40,532 bases of DNA from an uncultured Clostridia bacterium (lineage in GTDB: Bacteria; Bacillota; Clostridia; Lachnospirales; CAG-274). The stretch is from contig CANQXR010000020.1 of the NCBI GenBank assembly GCA_947627855.1, positions 1 through 40,532 on the forward strand, in the 5' to 3' direction. Positions 35,235 through 40,532 of the stretch are shown here, in pieces (the first letter of the stretch is position 1; the number at the start of each line of letters is the position of its first letter). Below the pieces are notes generated by a model that saw nothing but the letters and a program-made list of their open reading frames with translations, was not told where the DNA came from and made no database searches. Both the position numbers and the translations under genes were made by a program.

Positions 35235-36524
35235 TTATTTCTCCTTTACTTCAATTTTGTCCTTTCCGCCCATATAAGGTCTTAAAACCTCAGGTATATT
35301 AACGGAACCGTCCTCATTCATATTATTTTCAAGAAAAGCAATTATCATTCTCGGAGGAGCTACACAGGTATTGTTAAGCGTATGCGCAAGATATTTGCCC
35401 TTTTCCCCCGCAATACGTATTTTAAGACGGCGAGCCTGCGCATCACCTAAATTTGAGCAGGATCCCACCTCAAAATATTTCTTCTGACGCGGCGACCATG
35501 CCTCCACATCATATGATTTGACCTTAAGATCAGCCAGATCTCCCGAACAGCACTCAATTGTCCTCACAGGAATATCAAGACTTCTGAAAAGATCAACAGT
35601 ATTCTGCCAAAGCTTGTCAAACCAGTAAGGCGAATCCTCCGGCTTGCATATAACTATCATTTCCTGCTTTTCAAACTGATGTATTCTGTAAATACCTCTT
35701 TCCTCAATGCCATGAGCGCCCTTTTCCTTTCTGAAGCAAGGTGAGTAAGAAGTAAGGGTATGAGGAAGAGTATCTTCATTAATAATACTGTCGATATACT
35801 TACCAATCATAGAATGCTCTGAAGTACCTATAAGGTAAAGATCCTCACCCTCTATTTTATACATCATAGCGTCCATTTCGGCAAATGACATAACCCCTGT
35901 CACAACATTGCTTCTTATCATATAAGGCGGAATACAATAAGTAAAGCCTCTGTCAATCATAAAATCTCTTGCATAGGAAATAACAGCCGAATGAAGCCTT
36001 GCAATATCACCCATCAGATAATAAAATCCGTTTCCCGCAACCTTTCCTGCAGAGTCAAGGTCAATACCCCCCAGCTTTTCAAGTATATCCACATGATAAG
36101 GAATTTCAAAATCAGGCACAACAGGCTCTCCGAATTTTTCAACTTCCACATTTTCGCTGTCGTCCCTGCCAATAGGAACCGAAGGATCTATTATATTCGG
36201 AATAACCATCATAATTTCCGTTATCTGCTTCTGAAGTTCAACCTCCTGCTCCTCAAGATGTTCACGTCTGTCAGAAAATTCCTTAACCTGTTTTTTAGCC
36301 TCTTCAGCCTCTGCCTTTTTGCCCTGTGCGAAATAAGTACCAATCATTTTAGATATTTTGTTTCTTTTTTCACGCAGAGAATCAGCCTCCTGCTTAACAG
36401 AGCGAAACTCCTTGTCAAGCTCAATAACCTTATCCACAAGCTCAAGCTTTGAATCCTGAAACTTATTTTTTATATTCTGCTTGACAATATCAGGATTTTC
36501 TCTCAAAAACCTAATGTCCAACAT
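35235..36524 (-). CDS. serS: Seryl-tRNA synthetase
   Basis: SerS charges tRNA-Ser and tRNA-Sec. The 429-aa product has the N-terminal coiled-coil arm (about 28-110) that reads the long variable arm of tRNA-Ser. A class II core follows, with motif 2 [24 protein letters not shown] and motif 3 near [25 protein letters not shown] precedes the ATG. No T-box precedes it, unlike thrS. It is followed after 2 nt by the cyclophilin gene. Confidence 0.96.
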   Translation of the reverse strand: MLDIRFLRENPDIVKQNIKNKFQDSKLELVDKVIELDKEFRSVKQEADSLREKRNKISKMIGTYFAQGKKAEAEEAKKQVKEFSDRREHLEEQEVELQKQITEIMMVIPNIIDPSVPIGRDDSENVEVEKFGEPVVPDFEIPYHVDILEKLGGIDLDSAGKVAGNGFYYLMGDIARLHSAVISYARDFMIDRGFTYCIPPYMIRSNVVTGVMSFAEMDAMMYKIEGEDLYLIGTSEHSMIGKYIDSIINEDTLPHTLTSYSPCFRKEKGAHGIEERGIYRIHQFEKQEMIVICKPEDSPYWFDKLWQNTVDLFRSLDIPVRTIECCSGDLADLKVKSYDVEAWSPRQKKYFEVGSCSNLGDAQARRLKIRIAGEKGKYLAHTLNNTCVAPPRMIIAFLENNMNEDGSVNIPEVLRPYMGGKDKIEVKEK

Positions 36525-36556
36525 AAATATTACCTCCGTTTTTATTTATTAAAGCT

Positions 36557-36586
36557 ATTATAACACACCATTTACTTGTTTGTCGA
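36557..36586 (-). promoter_or_regulatory. Probable promoter of serS
   Basis: TCGACA (36581-36586), 18 nt and TATAAT (36557-36562) on the minus strand, about 33 nt before the serS ATG. Confidence 0.55.
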
Positions 36587-36689
36587 ATACAATTTTAAAA
36601 AAACATAATACATATGTATAAAATCATATTGACAGGACATAATATATAATGTAACAGGGTATTAACAAAGAGGTTTTTATGCTGTTATA

Positions 36690-37532
36690 TTATTTCGGCG
36701 ACTTCCCCCGGTTTGCCGATATAATACATAAAACAGCCTCGGCAAATCCGCCGCCCGCACAGTCCCTTGAAGTGACAAAGCGAGCGGCATTTTTACATTC
36801 AGCCGCCGCATTTGCAACAGCAATGCCAAAACCGGCATTTTCAATCATCTCTATATCATTCTGATTGTCGCCCACAGCCGCAAAAGCCGAAACAGGCTCA
36901 TTCAGAAAGTCGGCAAGCTCAATAAGAGCCGTACCCTTATTTTTCCCCTTTGCTGAAAATTCAAACAAATCTTCCGAAGAGAAAAACATTTCCGCATTTA
37001 TATCCGGCAAAGCCCTGCGCACAGCCTCACCTATATTGTAAAGCCTGCCATGCTCGCCTATCATAATGATTTTTTGTATTTTTCCCTCCCCGGCAATTTC
37101 CGCAAGACTGTCGACCCTGTTAAGCTCAAGACTTGAATTTTTGGCATACCTCTTTGTTATATCCGTTATATTCTGAGTATATAATGTGCTGTCCTTATAA
37201 CAAAGAGTATTTTCCGCCTTATCAGTCACTAAACGGCATATTCCTGCGGCAGTTTTGTTGTCAAGCAAATTTTCCGAAATAACCCTTTTGCTCTTTGCCT
37301 CATAAATACGACAGCCGTTGTAGGCTATGATATAATTTTTATCATAATCAAGTCCGAGCCTTTTTGCATATATATCCAAAGACATATTTGATCTTCCGCT
37401 TGAAAGAATAACCCTGATACCCTCTTTCGCAGCCAACTCAAGAGCTTTCGTATTTTCCTTCGGTATGCTTTTGTCAGGAGCAAGAAAAGTATTGTCAAGG
37501 TCCGTAAGAAGATATTTAAAGGCTTCTTTCAT
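36690..37532 (-). CDS. Cof-type HAD-IIB phosphatase
   Basis: A 280-aa haloacid-dehalogenase hydrolase: motif I LTDLDNTFL (Asp11 nucleophile, Asp13 acid/base), motif II LSSGRS and motif IV VGDNQNDIEM, with a C2 cap inserted between them. The Cof family removes phosphate from sugar phosphates, nucleotides or cofactors such as pyridoxal phosphate; the substrate cannot be read from sequence. AGGGGG lies before the ATG, and DUF4446 ends 14 nt upstream. I see no terminator after it. Confidence 0.88.
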   Translation of the reverse strand: MKEAFKYLLTDLDNTFLAPDKSIPKENTKALELAAKEGIRVILSSGRSNMSLDIYAKRLGLDYDKNYIIAYNGCRIYEAKSKRVISENLLDNKTAAGICRLVTDKAENTLCYKDSTLYTQNITDITKRYAKNSSLELNRVDSLAEIAGEGKIQKIIMIGEHGRLYNIGEAVRRALPDINAEMFFSSEDLFEFSAKGKNKGTALIELADFLNEPVSAFAAVGDNQNDIEMIENAGFGIAVANAAAECKNAARFVTSRDCAGGGFAEAVLCIISANRGKSPK

Positions 37533-37546
37533 ATATAAATAACCCC

Positions 37547-38092
37547 CTAATGAGCAACCATCGCCCTCTGAACCGCCTCCGTTTCCTCACTGGATAAGCG
37601 ATAGCGCATATCGTTTTCGTCACCTCTGCCCTTGCGTATAGGTTTCAGATAAGTGAAGCTTGACTGACGGGAATATATGCCCGTTATAACAAAACCGCTG
37701 TTTGTCCTGTCAAGAAGAGCAATAGAAAATGAAAGATCCCCTCCAACCTCCGGAAAAGGATTATACCTCACAATACCCACCTTCTGAATGGTATATGAAA
37801 GTATATCGTCAATATCCTGCATTTTGGATATAAGCCTTTCCTCCTGCTCGGAAACCTTCTCACTTTTTTTCACAAAATCAACAAGAAGCTTTTCCAGATT
37901 AAGCTCCGAAGCAATAGGACCCATAAAGTTTTCAACTCTTTTTAAAACCTTAGACTGCCTTCTGTAAAGGACAATTATAAGAATAAATAAAATAATTGTC
38001 CAAACTGCCATAAAGCCAAAGCAAAAAAGAATTGCCTTGTGATTTGCGGCAAATGTAAATATAAAATTTTTTATATCCTCTGTATTTTCCAT
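37547..38092 (-). CDS. DUF4446 membrane protein
   Basis: The 181-aa product has one N-terminal membrane helix (about 18-43), a coiled-coil stretch (about 44-95) and a C-terminal domain with VGIVRYNPFPEVGGDLSFSIALLD, the DUF4446 signature. Its role is unknown. The genomic position directly behind parB near serS is conserved in Clostridia, suggesting a link to the origin-proximal segregation locus, though only by association. GGAGGG precedes the ATG; it begins 12 nt after parB. Confidence 0.88.
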   Translation of the reverse strand: MENTEDIKNFIFTFAANHKAILFCFGFMAVWTIILFILIIVLYRRQSKVLKRVENFMGPIASELNLEKLLVDFVKKSEKVSEQEERLISKMQDIDDILSYTIQKVGIVRYNPFPEVGGDLSFSIALLDRTNSGFVITGIYSRQSSFTYLKPIRKGRGDENDMRYRLSSEETEAVQRAMVAH

Positions 38093-38104
38093 AATACCCT
38101 CCGT

Positions 38105-38995
38105 TTACGAAACACTTCCCTTTATAAGATTCAAAAAGCTGTCAAGCCAGTCATCGGAATAAAAATCTATTTCAACCCTGCGTTTCTTTCCCTGAACCCT
38201 TATATTCACCTTGGTACCAAGCAGCTGTGTCAACTGGTTTTTCGCATAAACATATACATTTGAATTCTGCTCACAAGCCTTGTTTATTTCATTTTTATAC
38301 GCCCGTGAAACCATCTGTTCAGCCTGCCTTACAGACATATTATTTTCAGCTATTTTCTGTGCAAGCTCATACTGCTTTTCACTGTCGTCAAGTCCCGCAA
38401 GAGTCTTTCCGTGCCCTGCCGAAATTCTTTTGTCATTTATCATTTCGACAACCCTCTTGTCAAGCTTCAAAAGTCGCATTGCATTTGCAACCGTAGATCT
38501 GTTTTTGCCTACCTTCTTAGCAATTTCCTCCTGTGTAAGAGAAAATTCTTCATTAAATCTCTTATAGGTAAGCGCCTCCTCTATGGGGCTTAAGTCCTCT
38601 CTCTGAATATTTTCAATAAGGGACATCTGCAAAGCTTCAAGCTCGTCAAGATTTCTTACAATCACAGGAACCTTTTCAAGCCCCGCAAGACGTGCCGCCC
38701 TATATCTTCTTTCACCGGCTACTATTTCATAAAATTCACCGTTTTTCTTGACAATAAGAGGCTGTATTATACCTATTTCCTTAATGCTTTCACAAAGCTC
38801 CTCTATGCCTTCCTTTATGAATTTTTTTCTGGGCTGCTCTCTGTTTGGCTCGATTTTCACAATATCAACAAACTCAACTCCGTTTTTATCATCGGTATTT
38901 TTTTCAATTTCTTCCGTATCTATAAGAGCATTCAGTCCTCTGGGATTAAAGCCTCTGCCAAGCCCTCTCTGTCTTTTGAATTCCGCCAATTTCAT
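38105..38995 (-). CDS. parB: Chromosome-partitioning protein ParB/Spo0J
   Basis: A 296-aa CTP-dependent DNA clamp that loads at parS and spreads. It has a basic N-terminus, the CTP-binding GERRYRAAR motif (94-102), ENIQREDLSPIEEA, a helix-turn-helix (LTQEEIAKKVGKNRSTVANA), and a dimerisation domain. Its ATG overlaps the parA stop as ATGA (38992-38995). Confidence 0.95.
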   Translation of the reverse strand: MKLAEFKRQRGLGRGFNPRGLNALIDTEEIEKNTDDKNGVEFVDIVKIEPNREQPRKKFIKEGIEELCESIKEIGIIQPLIVKKNGEFYEIVAGERRYRAARLAGLEKVPVIVRNLDELEALQMSLIENIQREDLSPIEEALTYKRFNEEFSLTQEEIAKKVGKNRSTVANAMRLLKLDKRVVEMINDKRISAGHGKTLAGLDDSEKQYELAQKIAENNMSVRQAEQMVSRAYKNEINKACEQNSNVYVYAKNQLTQLLGTKVNIRVQGKKRRVEIDFYSDDWLDSFLNLIKGSVS

Positions 38996-39759
38996 TCACC
39001 TCTTTTAAGTATTTCCTCAGCAAGCCTCTCATATGCCAAAGCTCCCTTTGAATTTTTGTCATATATATTTATAGGCAGACCATAACTCGGTGCTTCACTA
39101 AGTCTTACATTTCTGGGTATTATGGTTTTGAAAGCCTCCTTGTCCAGAACAGTCTTTACCTCCTCAACAACCTGCGCCGACAGATTTGTTCTTGAATCAT
39201 ACATTGTAAAAACCACACCGTCAACCTTAAGATTTTTGTTAAGCTTTTTCTTTACAAGGCTTATGGTATAAAGCAGATCCGTAAGTCCCTCCATAGCGTA
39301 GAATTCACACTGAAGAGGAACAATAACACCGTCCGCTGCCGTAAGGGCATTAAGTGTAAGTATATTAAGGGAAGGAGGACAGTCAACTATTACATAATCA
39401 TATTTATCCCCTATTTCTTCCATAATATCCTTAAGAAGAAATTCTTTTCTTTTGAAATTGATAAGCTCTATTTCCGCTCCGGCAAGCTCCCTGTTTGCCG
39501 GAAGTATGTCTATATTTTCCATACATTCGGCTTTTATCTTAGTTTCTTCAAAGTCAGATTCTCCTGTAAGCAAGGTATAATATGACTTTTTTATATCAAG
39601 CTTATCAATACCATATCCACTGGTCGTATTTCCCTGTGGATCTGAATCTATAAGAAGAATTTTTTTACCCGAAGCGGCAAGATAAGCGGACAAATTTATA
39701 GCCGTAGTAGTTTTGCCCACACCGCCCTTTTGATTTGCAAGTGCATATATTTTACTCAT
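38992..39759 (-). CDS. parA: Chromosome-partitioning ATPase ParA/Soj
   Basis: The 255-aa product carries the deviant Walker A KGGVGKTT (11-18), with signature Lys11 and catalytic Lys16, Walker A' VIVDCPPSL and the C-terminal DNA-binding segment RNVRLSEAPSYGLP. It drives origin segregation with ParB and regulates DnaA in Bacillus. The short form, without an N-terminal HTH, is the chromosomal Soj type. AAAGGAT precedes the ATG. Confidence 0.95.
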   Translation of the reverse strand: MSKIYALANQKGGVGKTTTAINLSAYLAASGKKILLIDSDPQGNTTSGYGIDKLDIKKSYYTLLTGESDFEETKIKAECMENIDILPANRELAGAEIELINFKRKEFLLKDIMEEIGDKYDYVIVDCPPSLNILTLNALTAADGVIVPLQCEFYAMEGLTDLLYTISLVKKKLNKNLKVDGVVFTMYDSRTNLSAQVVEEVKTVLDKEAFKTIIPRNVRLSEAPSYGLPINIYDKNSKGALAYERLAEEILKRGE

Positions 39760-39775
39760 GGTTTATCCTTTCAAG

Positions 39776-39791
39776 TGTTGCACGTGGAACA
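39776..39791. other. parS-like ParB binding site
   Basis: TGTTGCACGTGGAACA matches the bacterial parS consensus TGTTTCACGTGAAACA at 14 of 16 positions, including the core CACGTG. It lies 16 nt upstream of the parA start, between parA and pyrE, where binding could also affect parAB expression. Confidence 0.88.
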
Positions 39792-39794
39792 AAT

Positions 39795-40448
39795 TTACTC
39801 CACACCATATAATTTTCTGTATTCAAGCATTCTTTCAAGATATACCCTGTCCACAGGCAATACCCCTTCTTCTATGGCATTTATAATGTCCACAACAGAA
39901 GCTATACTGTACACATCAAGTCCAAAATTTTCCTTTACCTCCTGTACAGCCGACATATCGCCTGTTTTTCCCTTTTCCATTCTGTCTATTGATATAACAA
40001 CACCTAAAATGTCCACTTCAGCCTGCCCCTTTATAATAGGAAGAGTTTCTCTTATAGCAGTGCCCGCCGTTATAACATCTTCTATAATAAGAACCTTGTC
40101 ATTATCCTTTAGCTGATGTCCCACGATCATACCGCCCTCGCCGTGGTCCTTGGCTTCCTTACGGTTAAAACAATAATCCACATTGACACCGTATTTTGAA
40201 AGTCCTATTGCCGCAGCAACACAAAGAGGTATTCCCTTATAAGCAGGTCCATAAAGCACATCGGGCTTAAGTCCCGAATCTATTATGCGCCTCGCATAAA
40301 AATCACCTAATTTTGCAATCTGCTCTCCCGTTCTGTAATTTCCCGTATTCACGAAATACGGAGCCTTGCGTCCGCTTTTTAAAGTAAAATCACCGAATGT
40401 CAGAACGCCGGCATCATACATAAACTTAATAAAATCAGAATTGTTCAT
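39795..40448 (-). CDS. pyrE: Orotate phosphoribosyltransferase
   Basis: The 217-aa product has the PRPP-binding motif VLIIEDVITAGTA (119-131) and the OPRTase loop NRKEAKDHGEGG (95-106), converting orotate plus PRPP to OMP in UMP synthesis. GAGGAAAAG precedes the ATG. Other pyr genes are not next to it in this window; pyrG is 34 kb away. The 84 bp upstream to the window end are AT-rich without a clear promoter. Confidence 0.96.
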   Translation of the reverse strand: MNNSDFIKFMYDAGVLTFGDFTLKSGRKAPYFVNTGNYRTGEQIAKLGDFYARRIIDSGLKPDVLYGPAYKGIPLCVAAAIGLSKYGVNVDYCFNRKEAKDHGEGGMIVGHQLKDNDKVLIIEDVITAGTAIRETLPIIKGQAEVDILGVVISIDRMEKGKTGDMSAVQEVKENFGLDVYSIASVVDIINAIEEGVLPVDRVYLERMLEYRKLYGVE

Positions 40449-40532
40449 ATCTTTTCCTCCTCGTATAATATGTTTATAGCATTAATAATAATTATAAAAA
40501 TTAGTTGATCGGTTTGATCGTGCCCATGATAT

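Noticed and set aside
36630..36665. Plus-strand promoter-like TTGACA and TATAAT near 36630
   Set aside because: The hexamers are only 10 bp apart and point into the 3' end of the HAD gene with no plus-strand gene beyond.

Overview
The window looks like a chromosomal segment of a Clostridia-class Bacillota (Firmicutes), possibly Ruminococcaceae/Oscillospiraceae or Lachnospiraceae-like. The reasons are sigma-A promoters and strong GGAGG ribosome binding sites, a T-box in front of thrS, a Clostridia-type parA-parB-DUF4446-HAD-serS run with a parS site, WalI/WalJ homologues, SpoIIIE/FtsK, and S-layer-homology (SLH) proteins. The assignment rests on gene content, and I cannot name the genus. The parABS locus suggests that the right end lies near the replication origin.

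Layout. 1-92: an inverted-repeat end resembling an IS3-type terminus. 93-3892 (minus): walI-like, murA, walJ, rlmH and a small TSCPD-domain gene, tightly packed. 3893-4416: a divergent intergenic region with two abutting long hairpins, one with perfect 49-bp arms, and the pyrG promoter. 4417-6027 (plus): pyrG, ending at a shared terminator. 6063-14220 (minus): ftsK/spoIIIE, fhs, rimO, pgsA and ctpA, a compact operon read right to left. 14452-18672 (plus): a small membrane protein, a TfoX-N protein, a TPR membrane protein, then T-box-thrS-DUF1292. 18710-19912 (minus): an ECF sigma factor with a membrane partner. 20003-33915 (minus): the most unusual part. 34003-34260: two cloverleaf-like GC-rich palindromic elements. 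34462-40448 (minus): pyrE, parS, parA, parB, DUF4446, a HAD phosphatase, serS and a cyclophilin lipoprotein.

The 14-kb centre holds two head-to-tail copies of one unit: sigma-A promoter, about 1.3 kb of conserved non-coding leader, a giant SLH surface protein (1,687 and 1,954 aa) and a terminator. The C-terminal coding parts are identical over 1,427 bp by eye, low-complexity repeats included, which points to recent gene conversion. Most of the N-terminal ectodomain has diverged, yet the non-coding leaders have kept many blocks (46/46, 67/70 and 32/32 identical positions). They tolerate single-base indels, carry no shared reading frame, and keep hairpins through pair-compatible changes. I regard these leaders as candidate large structured RNAs and the best lead in the window. 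I do not recognise them as a known RNA class.

The remaining genes are mostly core functions: cell-wall synthesis (murA), envelope stress signalling (walI/walJ), nucleotide and one-carbon metabolism (pyrG, pyrE, fhs), translation (thrS, serS, rimO, rlmH), phospholipid synthesis (pgsA) and chromosome segregation (ftsK, parABS). All coordinates and motif comparisons were made by reading the sequence; no database search was run.
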